Shown here: positions 24,118 to 33,528 of the stretch, piece after piece | How the letters are laid out: each line of letters starts with the position of its first letter | How positions within the stretch are numbered: position 1 is the first letter of the stretch | Source of the DNA: Sphingobacterium phlebotomi | GTDB lineage: Bacteria > Bacteroidota > Bacteroidia > Sphingobacteriales > Sphingobacteriaceae | Reading direction: 5' to 3' | Assembly (NCBI RefSeq): GCF_008180195.1 | Contig: NZ_VTAV01000005.1 | Coordinates: 62,001 to 126,000, forward strand | Length of the DNA: 64,000 bases | Program-made: the position numbers and the translations under genes | Notes under the pieces: generated by a model | The model's input: only the letters and a program-made list of their open reading frames with translations | What the model was told of the DNA's origin: nothing | Database searches by the model: none

Positions 24118-25191
24118 TTATATCTCCTGTAAAAGACTATCTTTAAAGGAGAATCCCCATCCGGGTCGATTGTGTGGCAACGCGAATCCATTATTGATTT
24201 CTAACGGATAATCTATTAATGGATCTATCCAATCAAAGGATTCGGCACCGGTGCCATTGCTTATGGTACACAAAAGAGGGACATCATAATCTTTGTAATA
24301 ATGGGGTAGCACCGGAATATGGTTAGCATTTGCTAATGCAGCACTGTCTCTCCATGCTTCGACGCCACCCAACCGGAGAATATCCGGCTGCCATATATCG
24401 ATCGCATCAAGTTTAATTAATTCGCGCAAAGGGAGTGAGCTATATTCTCTTTCGCCCATAGCTAACGATATTCCCGCCTGATGGCGTAAGTATTTATATC
24501 CGTGGAAATCTGTGTGGTCAATAGGTTCTTCAAACCAGTGGATGCCGAGTTCCCGGGCGGCCTTCGCCAAGGATAATGCATCGGGTACCTTCATCCCTTG
24601 ATTCGCATCCATCATGATCCCGATATCCTGGCCTACAGCATCCCGAACACGTCGTAAGCGTTCTAAATCTTCCTTCCAGTCTGGTTTTCCTACCTTTATT
24701 TTTACCGCTTTGAAGCCACGTTGTTTGTAGTCCGTAACCTCAGCAATGAGTTCGTCAATGCTATATGAGCTCCAACCGCCGCTTCCATAAATAGGGATGG
24801 GGCGTGCAGCTCCTCCAAGTATCTTCCAGATGGGTTGTCCTAATATTTTGCACCACGCATCCCACATGGCGATATTGAAAGCTGATTGTGCCCATCTGTT
24901 GATGCCCTCCATGCCGAAGTATTCATTGTGTTGATTTATCCGCTCAAAACAACCGACAGTATCGTGCACTTCTTCTCCGATTAGCATTTCACCCACATCT
25001 TTCAACGCGCCAACGATAGCTCTCGGACTATATTGGAAGCTGAGCAGGTAGGATTCTCCGATCACGCCTGAGGTGGTCTCAATCCGTAAAACGATAAAGG
25101 AAATTTCTGTGAGTGTATGCGTAGCGTCTGATATCGGGTTGCTCAAGGAAGCATTTGCCTTGAATAACGTGAAGTTCTTAATGTTTGTCAT
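24118..25191 (-). CDS. enolase superfamily enzyme (mandelate racemase/muconate lactonizing family)
   Basis: A 357-residue enzyme with the capping domain first and the barrel after about residue 130. The acid-base lysines K164/K166 lie in KIKVGK; metal ligands are D195 (MMDANQG), E221 (FEEP) and E247 (MGERE); the D270/H297 dyad is present (WQPD, LPHYYK). This residue set is that of mandelate-racemase-type dehydratases and epimerases acting on sugar acids. It is first in an operon with the SDR gene. The exact substrate cannot be read from sequence. Confidence 0.85.
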   Translation of the reverse strand: MTNIKNFTLFKANASLSNPISDATHTLTEISFIVLRIETTSGVIGESYLLSFQYSPRAIVGALKDVGEMLIGEEVHDTVGCFERINQHNEYFGMEGINRWAQSAFNIAMWDAWCKILGQPIWKILGGAARPIPIYGSGGWSSYSIDELIAEVTDYKQRGFKAVKIKVGKPDWKEDLERLRRVRDAVGQDIGIMMDANQGMKVPDALSLAKAARELGIHWFEEPIDHTDFHGYKYLRHQAGISLAMGEREYSSLPLRELIKLDAIDIWQPDILRLGGVEAWRDSAALANANHIPVLPHYYKDYDVPLLCTISNGTGAESFDWIDPLIDYPLEINNGFALPHNRPGWGFSFKDSLLQEI

Positions 25192-25516
25192 ATATTAATC
25201 TGCGGAGTTATAAAAAGATTTACCGGTAAGTATTCAACCGCTGTAAATCGAGCTTTACAAGGTATATAATATCGTAAACATAGGTGTCCTGTAGCATCCT
25301 GTTGCAGCGGGCCGGGAGTTTTTTATGGCGTGTTGTTAATCCGTTGTTAAATGTCTTCCATCATCTCTGGTAAAAAATGAGGGATTTATTTTAATGAGCC
25401 CGGCTGTTTTATGACTTACTTTCCACATATGCTCCTTGCTAAAGATGGTCTTTGTCAGTAACTTCGGGTATGACGAAAAAGTTCGTTAGTAAAGAAAAAA
25501 CTAGAGGATAAAAGAA
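25192..25516. other. intergenic region, no gene seen
   Basis: These 325 bases lie between the divergent enolase-family and DsbA genes. The only structure I see is GCCGGGAGTTTTTT at 25311-25324, which looks like the right arm and T-run of an ACTCCCG-type terminator whose left arm has been lost. A GAGGATAAAAGAA sequence before 25517 is the ribosome-binding region of the DsbA gene. Confidence 0.4.
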
Positions 25517-26224
25517 ATGAAAATAGAAATTTGGAGTGATGTGATGTGTCCGTTTTGTTATATCGGGAAAAGAAATTTTGAAACGGCGTTGGCAAAGTTT
25601 CCCGAAAAGGAACATATTGAAGTGGTTTGGAAAAGCTTTCAATTAGACCCTACGATTCCTGAAGTAGCCAACGAAACCCAGGAGGAATATTTGGTAAAAC
25701 GAAAGGGAATGAGCGTAGAGCAAGTCAAAGGGATGCTGGAAAATGTAACCCAATCAGCCAAACAGGTAGGATTGGATTACCACCTTGACAAGTCGGTCAT
25801 GGTCAATTCGCAAAAGGCGCATCAGTTGATCCAATTTGCTAAAACCAAGGGCTTGGGCGATGAAGTAGAAGAACGCTTGTTCAAAGCTTTTTTTACGGAG
25901 GGCAAAAGTATTGCAGACCTCGACACGCTGACCCAATTAGGAAAAGAAATCGGATTGGATGAAGCCGAACTGCAAACGGCGTTTACGGACGATAAATATG
26001 CTTATTTAGTAAAGCAGGACATCCAGGAAGCAAGGCAGATCGGTGTAAGGGGAGTGCCGTTTTTTGTCATCGACAGAAAATATGCGGTATCTGGAGCCCA
26101 GCCGGCAGAGGCTTTTGTTCAAAACCTCGAAAAAGCCTTTCCCGAGTGGCGCAAGCTAAATCCTGAAAGTCAATTGGAGATTACGGAGGGACAAAGCTGT
26201 ACGACGGACGGGAAATGTGACTGA
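25517..26224 (+). CDS. DsbA family oxidoreductase (FrnE-like)
   Basis: A 235-residue thioredoxin-fold protein without a signal peptide. The active site is C11-P-F-C14 (SDVMCPFCYIGK). The inserted helical domain (about 55-150) and the late cis-proline region RGVPFFVIDRKYAVSGAQP are those of the FrnE/2-hydroxychromene-isomerase-like branch. A C-terminal CTTDGKC pair is an extra feature seen in some Bacteroidota members. It probably works in cytoplasmic disulfide or oxidative-stress chemistry. Apparently monocistronic. Confidence 0.88.
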   Translation: MKIEIWSDVMCPFCYIGKRNFETALAKFPEKEHIEVVWKSFQLDPTIPEVANETQEEYLVKRKGMSVEQVKGMLENVTQSAKQVGLDYHLDKSVMVNSQKAHQLIQFAKTKGLGDEVEERLFKAFFTEGKSIADLDTLTQLGKEIGLDEAELQTAFTDDKYAYLVKQDIQEARQIGVRGVPFFVIDRKYAVSGAQPAEAFVQNLEKAFPEWRKLNPESQLEITEGQSCTTDGKCD

Positions 26225-26306
26225 TTTTATAGCAGGGGCTTTTTTAGTAACGTCCCAGGCTCGCTAGAGCAGCGTACGCCTATTATTAAAATAGCAAATT
26301 ATTTTT

Positions 26307-26314
26307 TATGTTTG
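26307..26314 (+). promoter_or_regulatory. -7 promoter box TATGTTTG
   Basis: A perfect TAnnTTTG box lies 24 bases before the ECF sigma start at 26339. No clear -33 element is seen. It suggests housekeeping-sigma transcription of the sigma/FecR unit. Confidence 0.4.
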
Positions 26315-26338
26315 TGTGCATAACAAGGCAGGCAATTT

Positions 26339-26905
26339 ATGGCCAATTGTAAATCTCACAAGACATCAAATCTATTATCCCGCTCACAAACACAGGATGA
26401 GCAGGCTTTTACTGCGCTCTATGAAGAGCATTGGGCGTATGTCTTTGAGCAAGCATTTATACGCTGCCGGCAATACGACATCGCAGAGAATATTACCCAG
26501 GATATTTTCGTCGCCTTATGGGATCACATGGAAGAATTAGGTATCGAAAATATTCGGGGATACCTTTATGCTGCGGTGAAGAATAGAGTGCTCAACTGGT
26601 TTGAAAAGGAGAAGCGCTATGTACCCATTGCAGAACTTTTGATAGAATATCAGGCCGCAACGGATTCCAGCGATACGCCGTTGTTGGATAAGGAGTTGGT
26701 TGCCGTGGCAGAGGCCCTTGTTAAGTCTTTAAGTGCTAAACAGCAGCTAATTTATAGAATGCGGTATGAACAGGAGCTGGACACGGCAGAAATTGCCAAC
26801 CAGTTAAAAATGAACAGGAAAACTGTTCAGAACCAATTAAGTTTAGCGCTTGCACAATTGCGTGCCTCGTTAGCATTGTTACTCGTCCTGAGCAAGATTT
26901 TCTAA
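26339..26905 (+). CDS. ECF RNA polymerase sigma factor
   Basis: A 188-residue sigma-70 family protein. Region 2 covers about residues 20-90 (FTALYEEHWAYVFEQAF, AENITQDIFVALWDHM); region 4 covers 130-185 (LSAKQQLIYRMRYEQELDTA, then NRKTVQNQLSLALAQL). It is followed by FecR, SusC, SusD and a sulfatase on the same strand, the classic Bacteroidota arrangement in which substrate binding to SusC releases the sigma factor from FecR. Confidence 0.9.
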   Translation: MANCKSHKTSNLLSRSQTQDEQAFTALYEEHWAYVFEQAFIRCRQYDIAENITQDIFVALWDHMEELGIENIRGYLYAAVKNRVLNWFEKEKRYVPIAELLIEYQAATDSSDTPLLDKELVAVAEALVKSLSAKQQLIYRMRYEQELDTAEIANQLKMNRKTVQNQLSLALAQLRASLALLLVLSKIF

Positions 26906-27047
26906 TTTATCCGCACCGGTTGTTTATACCTTTTTTTATTTTAATAGGCTGGTATTTAGTTTTTTATATCCTTTTTTAAAAAAAAATGACGCTATTTTCG
27001 GGAAAATACCGCCGTCTTCTGTCTTATTAGTGTAAACCTCGCTAATC

Positions 27048-28190
27048 ATGGACAGGAAAACTTTTTTAGAGCTTCTGGAAAAATATCGAAATGGCACAGC
27101 CTCTGAGGAGGAACGACATTTTGTAGATGTGTATTACCGGTTATTTGAGAAAGATAAAGATGTGCTGCGGCAGCTGAACGAAGATGATCGGAGAAGGCTG
27201 CAGGAGCGGATCAAGCGGGGGGTAGATAAAAAGATAGCACACAACAGACCGTCACGTCGATCTCTGTCATACGGCTACTATGCGGCGGCCGCTGCCTTGA
27301 TAGTGGGGTTGTTGATCTTTCTTTATAGACCTACTTCTCTGGAGCAAGATGTTATAGCAACACAGCAGGATAGTATTGTGCCGGGCAAAAATAGGGCAAC
27401 CCTCCTGCTCGAGACTGGGAAGGAAATTGCACTGAGTGATCTGCATAGTGGTATTGTAATCGGCGATTCGATTAAATATGAGGATGGCCAGGTCGTTAGC
27501 TCCGCGATCGCAGGGCAAATGCTAACCTTAAAGACACCGCGTGGCGGACAGTATGCGCTTACACTCCCGGATAGTACCCGTGTATGGCTGAACGCGGAAT
27601 CATCACTACGTTATCCTGCGCATTTCGGAACGAACGAACGTTATGTAGTCTTAGAAGGCGAAGCTTATTTTGATGTAGCCAAAGTGGTGTCACTGGACCA
27701 AAACGGCCTTTCACGTAAGGTGCCATTTCGCGTTCAGACAGGCGTGCAGACGGTGGATGTACTGGGAACTCAATTTAATATTTCTGCTTATGCGGAAGAC
27801 AATAAGATTCTGACCACACTTATCGAAGGAAACGTTAAGGTGTCCCTAGGTGATACGGAAGGTGAAAAGGAACGGATGTATCATCCGCTCAAACCGGGGC
27901 AACAGACTATTTTACAAGGACATAATTTGACGATAAATAAGGTTGATGTAAGCCTCTTTACGGCATGGAAAGAGGGTAAGTTCGTATTTGAGCAGGAACC
28001 TTTGGAGAATATCTTAAAAATGTTGGCGCGTTGGTATGACGTCGAAATTGTCTACCAGGGCGATAAGCCATCTGTTACCTTTACCGGTTCGATGAGCCGA
28101 TACGAACATATCTCCGAGATTTTGGATAAGATTAGCTATACACAGGCGGTTCAGTTTGAGACGGAGGGAAGGAGGGTGAAAGTGATGTAA
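27048..28190 (+). CDS. FecR family anti-sigma factor
   Basis: A 380-residue inner-membrane protein: cytoplasmic sigma-binding part (1-75), one membrane helix (YYAAAAALIVGLLIFLYRP), then the periplasmic FecR domain (TPRGGQYALTLPDSTRVWLN, LEGEAYFDVA, VDVLGTQFNISAY) and a C-terminal DUF4974-type domain (ENILKMLARWYDVEIVYQG). It pairs with the sigma factor 142 bases upstream and with the STN domain of the SusC encoded next. Confidence 0.92.
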   Translation: MDRKTFLELLEKYRNGTASEEERHFVDVYYRLFEKDKDVLRQLNEDDRRRLQERIKRGVDKKIAHNRPSRRSLSYGYYAAAAALIVGLLIFLYRPTSLEQDVIATQQDSIVPGKNRATLLLETGKEIALSDLHSGIVIGDSIKYEDGQVVSSAIAGQMLTLKTPRGGQYALTLPDSTRVWLNAESSLRYPAHFGTNERYVVLEGEAYFDVAKVVSLDQNGLSRKVPFRVQTGVQTVDVLGTQFNISAYAEDNKILTTLIEGNVKVSLGDTEGEKERMYHPLKPGQQTILQGHNLTINKVDVSLFTAWKEGKFVFEQEPLENILKMLARWYDVEIVYQGDKPSVTFTGSMSRYEHISEILDKISYTQAVQFETEGRRVKVM

Positions 28191-28313
28191 AAACTAACTT
28201 GTTGTAGGAACCCAACAAAAAGACGGAAGTGCTTGAGACCCCTTCCGTCCGATATTTGGCCGTTCCCTTTTCATCGTCTAAACAATTGAAGAATAACCAA
28301 ACACACAAAGTTA

Positions 28314-31300
28314 ATGATTATAAACTATACGAAGGTATTCGGCTGTACACAGCCGGATTATCGAATAATATCGAAAGCGATGCGCATAACCGTATTCTTT
28401 TTAACGCTGCTGATGCTACAGGTCTCTGCAGAATCACGCGCCCAAATCAATATAACGAAGAAAAACGCTCCACTAAGAGAAATCGTAAAGGTGTTGAGTG
28501 AGCAAAGTGGGGTGGATTTTATCTATGCAGACCGCGATTTAAAACAGACACGTCCAGTAACGGTAAAATTGCATAATGCTAGTCTGGAAAAGGCCTTAGC
28601 GGTATGTTTCGATGGGCAGCCGCTCGACTATACCATCCGCGACCGGACAGTACTCGTACGCCCAAAGGTAGCAACAAATATCACCCGCAAACGGAGCCCG
28701 GCTCTGCCGGAATCTCCAGAACAAACAGTACAAAGCCGTATGACAGGAAAGGTGACCGATGAAAATGGGTTACCGTTGGAGGGCGCAACAATATTGGTAA
28801 AGAATTTTTCTGCGGCAACAAAAACAGATGCCGCTGGAAATTTCAGTCTTGACTTGCCGGCCAATGCGAGCACTTTAGTGTTTACGCGCCTGGGATACGA
28901 AACCCAAGAAGTGGAGCTGAAAGGTCGCTCTAGTCTGGAAATTAGTATGCGAGCCGCCATGAACGACTTGGAAGAAGCTGTGGTGATTGGATACGGCACG
29001 CAGAAAAGAAGCGACCTAACGGGCGCCATTTCTCGCGTGGATGCGCGTGATTTCGAAAGCCAGTCGGCTACCAATCTGAGCGAATTTTTAAGCGGAACGG
29101 TGGCCGGTATTGCCAGCAGCCAGGCAACAGGTGCTGGGGGAGGTGGATCGTTGGAGGTGAGGGGAGCCAATTCCATTACTGCGGGTACGAGTCCGCTGAT
29201 TGTATTGGACGGTGTGATTTATAACGGGGAGCTTCAGGATATCAATCCTTTCGACATTGCCACGATAGATGTACTGCAAGATGCCAGTTCGGCTGCCGTG
29301 TATGGTGCCCGCGCCGCGTCGGGGGTGATCATCGTGACGACGAAGCGTGGTAATAGCGAAGTGCCTACCGTGACGCTTTCCTCCATGTGGGGGCTGGCAT
29401 CCGTATCCAACGATTATAAACCTTTTGATGCCGCAGGTTACTTAAGGTTTAGGCAGGATCTTATGCAGCAAATGGCACCACGGGATGGGGAAGGTTATTA
29501 TTCGAATCCGGGGCAGCTGCCGGAAAATGTTTCGTTGGAGCAGTGGCGGAATTACAGCAATAATGCTGATGCGGATAATACGGTGGAATGGCTAAAACGA
29601 TTACGCTTGAACAATCTCGAAATCGAAGGTTTCCAACAAGGACGGATCATCGACTGGTATGATAAACGGATGCAGCAGGGGCTCCGCCACAACAACGACA
29701 TCGCATTGTCTGGAAAAGCATCTCGGCTAAACTATTACCTCTCAACTGGATATACAGATAATGAAGGGATCATCTATGGTGATCGGCTAAAGACCTGGCG
29801 GACGCGTTTAAACCTGGAAGGGGATGTTGCTGAATTTTTAAAAATCGGAGTAAATACGCAGTTTGCAACTTCTGACAACAGTTCTGTATCTGCCGGAGGC
29901 ATAGATAGACTCAGCCCCTATGGTAAGTTTATGGAGGATGATGGCATGCTGGTCAGGTTTCCGCAGGAAGATCCTTCGTTTTCTAATGCTTTCTTGGAGC
30001 CCTATTATAAGGATCAGTATCGAAAAAATAACCGCTTGTTTGCCACGTTCTATGCCGAGTTGAAGTTGCCTTTTGGCATTAAATACCGGGCTTCTTTCCA
30101 AAACCGCCTCGTGACGGAAAAAGACTATAATTTTTGGCCTTCTACAACGATGTTGGGGGGCGTGACGCGCCGTAATGGATATGGAACGCGATCTGATGAA
30201 CACTCCTATGAATGGATGGTTGATAATATCTTGACCTGGTCGCAACGATTCGATAAGCATGCGCTCGATTTTACCTTTTTGGTCAATGCAGAAAAATTGC
30301 AGATACAGCAGTCTTTTCAGGAAAATGAGAATTTTGGCCCGAATGAAAATCTTTCCTGGCACGGCCTACAATACGGCGCAAATCCTTCTATCAGCAACAA
30401 CGATAGGGTGCGTACCGGTGATGCTTTGATGGCGCGTATGAACTACAATTACGACGAACGTTACTTGTTTACTTTGTCCTGGCGGAGGGATGGGTTTTCG
30501 GCTTTTGGCCAAAATAACCCCCGTGGTTTCTTTCCATCGGCAGCGTTTGCCTGGAGATTGTCACAGGAACGGTTTTTTGACGTGGCTTGGATAAATGATC
30601 TCAAGATGCGTGTTTCTTGGGGGGTGAACGGAAACCGGGATGTGCCTGCCTATGCGGCGCTTTCTAACCTCGCGCGCAATGCCTATTTTGACGGCTCGGC
30701 TGTTGTCGTAGGCCTGACCAACAGCTCGATGGCTAACCCTAACCTGAAATGGGAGGGCACGGAGGCCTATAACATTGGATTTGACCTAACCGCTTTTAAC
30801 AGCAGGCTTACCGCGACAATGGATGCATACAAGGGAACGACCTACGATCTTTTATTGGACCGGAGATTACCGCGGATTATCGGCTATGAATCGGTCACGA
30901 CAAATCTTGGCGAACTTTCCAACAGGGGTATAAATGCAACGGTACAGGGGCAGATCATAAAGAAAGAAAATCTAAATTGGCGGAGTAGTTTTGTGTTCTC
31001 GTTAAACCGTAATCGTATCGATCGCCTCTGGGGGGATATGATGGAAGAAGAGGTCAATGGAGAGCTTGTGCAACGGGAGGTTCCGGATTATGCAAATGGT
31101 TATTTTCCGGGGGAGGCCTTGGACAGGATCTGGGATTACCGGATACAGGGAATATGGCAGGTTGAGGAGGCCGAAGCAGCAGCACAATACGGCTTGCGCC
31201 CAGGTGAATACCGTGTAGAAGATGTTAACGCGGATGGTGCCTACCGGCAGTTTGACGATAAACAATTTATCGGTTGGCATCAACCACGGTATACACTGGG

Positions 31301-31736
31301 CTGGCGGAACGACTTCAGTTTCTGGAAACATTTTGATGCCAACATCTTCATCAGGGCTGACCTTGGCCACATGGGATCGCGCGGTGATTTTAATCACTCG
31401 AGTTCGAATATCTATGACCGGGCAAATACCTTAGATATACCGTATTGGACGCCCGAAAATAGATCGAATACACACCCAAGGCTCAATGTGAATTACCGCT
31501 TGTTTGAAGGGGGCATCAATATGTACGAGTCACGGAGTTTTTTGCGGTTGCAGGATGCCGCGATTGGTTACCGCTTACCGAAAGAGGTGCTGGACAAAGT
31601 TTCCATGAATAATCTCCGGTTTTTCTTGAGTGCACGCAATCTGCTCACCCTGACAAAATGGACGGGTTGGGATCCAGAATCACAGAATAGCCCAATGCCG
31701 CGGATTTTTACCCTCGGATTCAATGCATCGTTTTAG
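28314..31736 (+). CDS. SusC/RagA TonB-dependent transporter with STN signalling domain
   Basis: An 1140-residue outer-membrane receptor. After a signal peptide (ITVFFLTLLMLQVSAESRAQ) comes an STN domain (about 45-115: LREIVKVLSEQSGVDFIYAD), a carboxypeptidase-like domain (145-220: GKVTDENGLPLEGATILVK), the TonB-box region EEAVVIGYGTQKRSD, the plug (IDVLQDASSAAVYGARAASG) and a 22-strand-type barrel ending in ASF. The STN domain predicts contact with the FecR protein encoded just upstream. It takes up an oligosaccharide or glycan fragment; the linked sulfatase suggests a sulfated one. Confidence 0.94.
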   Translation: MIINYTKVFGCTQPDYRIISKAMRITVFFLTLLMLQVSAESRAQINITKKNAPLREIVKVLSEQSGVDFIYADRDLKQTRPVTVKLHNASLEKALAVCFDGQPLDYTIRDRTVLVRPKVATNITRKRSPALPESPEQTVQSRMTGKVTDENGLPLEGATILVKNFSAATKTDAAGNFSLDLPANASTLVFTRLGYETQEVELKGRSSLEISMRAAMNDLEEAVVIGYGTQKRSDLTGAISRVDARDFESQSATNLSEFLSGTVAGIASSQATGAGGGGSLEVRGANSITAGTSPLIVLDGVIYNGELQDINPFDIATIDVLQDASSAAVYGARAASGVIIVTTKRGNSEVPTVTLSSMWGLASVSNDYKPFDAAGYLRFRQDLMQQMAPRDGEGYYSNPGQLPENVSLEQWRNYSNNADADNTVEWLKRLRLNNLEIEGFQQGRIIDWYDKRMQQGLRHNNDIALSGKASRLNYYLSTGYTDNEGIIYGDRLKTWRTRLNLEGDVAEFLKIGVNTQFATSDNSSVSAGGIDRLSPYGKFMEDDGMLVRFPQEDPSFSNAFLEPYYKDQYRKNNRLFATFYAELKLPFGIKYRASFQNRLVTEKDYNFWPSTTMLGGVTRRNGYGTRSDEHSYEWMVDNILTWSQRFDKHALDFTFLVNAEKLQIQQSFQENENFGPNENLSWHGLQYGANPSISNNDRVRTGDALMARMNYNYDERYLFTLSWRRDGFSAFGQNNPRGFFPSAAFAWRLSQERFFDVAWINDLKMRVSWGVNGNRDVPAYAALSNLARNAYFDGSAVVVGLTNSSMANPNLKWEGTEAYNIGFDLTAFNSRLTATMDAYKGTTYDLLLDRRLPRIIGYESVTTNLGELSNRGINATVQGQIIKKENLNWRSSFVFSLNRNRIDRLWGDMMEEEVNGELVQREVPDYANGYFPGEALDRIWDYRIQGIWQVEEAEAAAQYGLRPGEYRVEDVNADGAYRQFDDKQFIGWHQPRYTLGWRNDFSFWKHFDANIFIRADLGHMGSRGDFNHSSSNIYDRANTLDIPYWTPENRSNTHPRLNVNYRLFEGGINMYESRSFLRLQDAAIGYRLPKEVLDKVSMNNLRFFLSARNLLTLTKWTGWDPESQNSPMPRIFTLGFNASF

Positions 31737-31758
31737 TTTATTTTTAATAGTTGATGAA

Positions 31759-33516
31759 ATGAGAATAAGAATTTTATATAGTTTAATCGCAGTTGTAAGC
31801 ATGTTGGCTGTTTCTTCCTGCTCTAAAGGATGGTTGAAACCAGAGCCGCTTTCATTTTATGCGCCAGAAAATCTACTGATCAATAAGGCTGGATATGAGT
31901 CGATGTTGGTTACCGCACGCAAGAACCTACGAAATTCGTTTTATGGAGAGCTCAATACCGTGGTGTCGGAATCTATCTTCACGGAGCTAGGGGTGGCTGG
32001 GCCGCTCAATGACAACGGTATACGGAATATGAACCTACAGCTGACGCCAAATGCCGATGGAAATTATTACGTCCTGGATAATTTCCAGTGGGCATATCGG
32101 CCGGTACGTGTGGTGAATGCGCTTATCTCCCGCATAGATGATATTACTTGGGAAAATGAAACGTACCGGAATGAAATACTGGCCGAGGCTTACTTCCATC
32201 GTGCTTACTGGTACTATCTACTGGTCAATCAGTTTGGAGATGTACCTTTTCTCGATAAGGAATTGCTGGAAGCCAAATTGGATTTCTATACCCATTCGCG
32301 CTGGACGATTCTGGATCGTATACAAAGTGATTTGGAATTTGCCGTAACGTGGTTGCCGGAACAGATGCGACCCGGCGTACCAAGCCGGTCGGCAGGCAAA
32401 CATTTGTTATCGAAAGTATGCTTGGCTAATCGAGCGTATGAAAAGGCTGTTGAAATGGCTACGGATGTCATCGAGCGGCACCCCTTGATGCAGGAGCGGT
32501 TTGGACCGGAGGTAGAGATTGCACCTCATCGAAATCTGTTCTGGGACTTGCACCGTCCGGCAAACGTGCATAATGCAGCCAATTCAGAGACGATTCTTGG
32601 TGTGCTAGACAGAAACGATCTGCCGGAAGAAGTACGTACAGGAGGGCTGCACACCATGCGCAACTATCACCCGGCTTGGTGGAATGCCCGTGTGTTGGAT
32701 AGTAAAGCGGCTAGAGGCACGTTAGATAGAGGTGATACCTATGACTCGCTCGGTCGCGGCAATTCGAACCTCAGGCCTTCAAATTATTACCTCTATGCGC
32801 TGTGGAAAGATGAAAATGACTTGAGGCGAAAGGATGGCAACTGGGTACTACAGGAGGAGTTGTTGTATAATAATCCGGCATCGGTCGATTTTGGAAAACC
32901 TATAGACCCGACCAACTTTTCGGCCGTGGTAGATACTTTCCAACATTACCATTCTTTCCCGTTTTATAAAACCTTTGTACCGCAAGCCACAACAGACCAG
33001 GTGCCGAATGGTGGACAGGGCGACTATTATGTATTCCGCTCGGCAGAAACCTATTTGCTGCGTGCAGAAGCTTATTATTGGCTGGGCAGGATGGAATCGG
33101 CGGCGGCAGATATCAACCAAGTAAGGAGACGGGCTGATGCAGCGGAAGTTGCTGCCGGCGACATGACCATAGAAACCATCCTCGATGAACGGGCGCGGGA
33201 ACTTTTCGCAGAGGAACACCGTAAATCGGAGTTGGTACGGATTTCGTATATCATGGCAGCTGAAGGCCGCAACGGTTATTCGTTGACGGATTTCAGCAAG
33301 AAGAATTTTTGGTACGACCGGGTTATGGCGACGAATAACTTTTATAAGACTCATTTAAAGTGGGGTTCTTCTGAATGTCGGATTAGCCCCTACCATGTGC
33401 TTTTCCCCATACCGGCTGATGCGATTAATACGAATACCTTGGGTGTCATTAATCAGAATGAGGGATATCAGGGAACCGAACGAAATTTGCCACCGTTGAC
33501 CACGATTGACGATTAA
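31759..33516 (+). CDS. RagB/SusD family outer-membrane lipoprotein
   Basis: A 585-residue lipoprotein from ATG 31759, chosen over 31723 because it places the signal (LYSLIAVVSMLAVSSCSK) at the N-terminus. Helical TPR-like regions (EILAEAYFHRAYWYYLLVNQ, VPFLDKEL) and the late YLLRAEAYYWLGRMESAAAD plus RARELFAEEHRKSELVRI are family hallmarks. It forms the ligand-binding lid on the preceding SusC. It is followed after 12 bases by the sulfatase gene. Confidence 0.92.
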   Translation: MRIRILYSLIAVVSMLAVSSCSKGWLKPEPLSFYAPENLLINKAGYESMLVTARKNLRNSFYGELNTVVSESIFTELGVAGPLNDNGIRNMNLQLTPNADGNYYVLDNFQWAYRPVRVVNALISRIDDITWENETYRNEILAEAYFHRAYWYYLLVNQFGDVPFLDKELLEAKLDFYTHSRWTILDRIQSDLEFAVTWLPEQMRPGVPSRSAGKHLLSKVCLANRAYEKAVEMATDVIERHPLMQERFGPEVEIAPHRNLFWDLHRPANVHNAANSETILGVLDRNDLPEEVRTGGLHTMRNYHPAWWNARVLDSKAARGTLDRGDTYDSLGRGNSNLRPSNYYLYALWKDENDLRRKDGNWVLQEELLYNNPASVDFGKPIDPTNFSAVVDTFQHYHSFPFYKTFVPQATTDQVPNGGQGDYYVFRSAETYLLRAEAYYWLGRMESAAADINQVRRRADAAEVAAGDMTIETILDERARELFAEEHRKSELVRISYIMAAEGRNGYSLTDFSKKNFWYDRVMATNNFYKTHLKWGSSECRISPYHVLFPIPADAINTNTLGVINQNEGYQGTERNLPPLTTIDD

Positions 33517-33528
33517 ACGAACGACGAT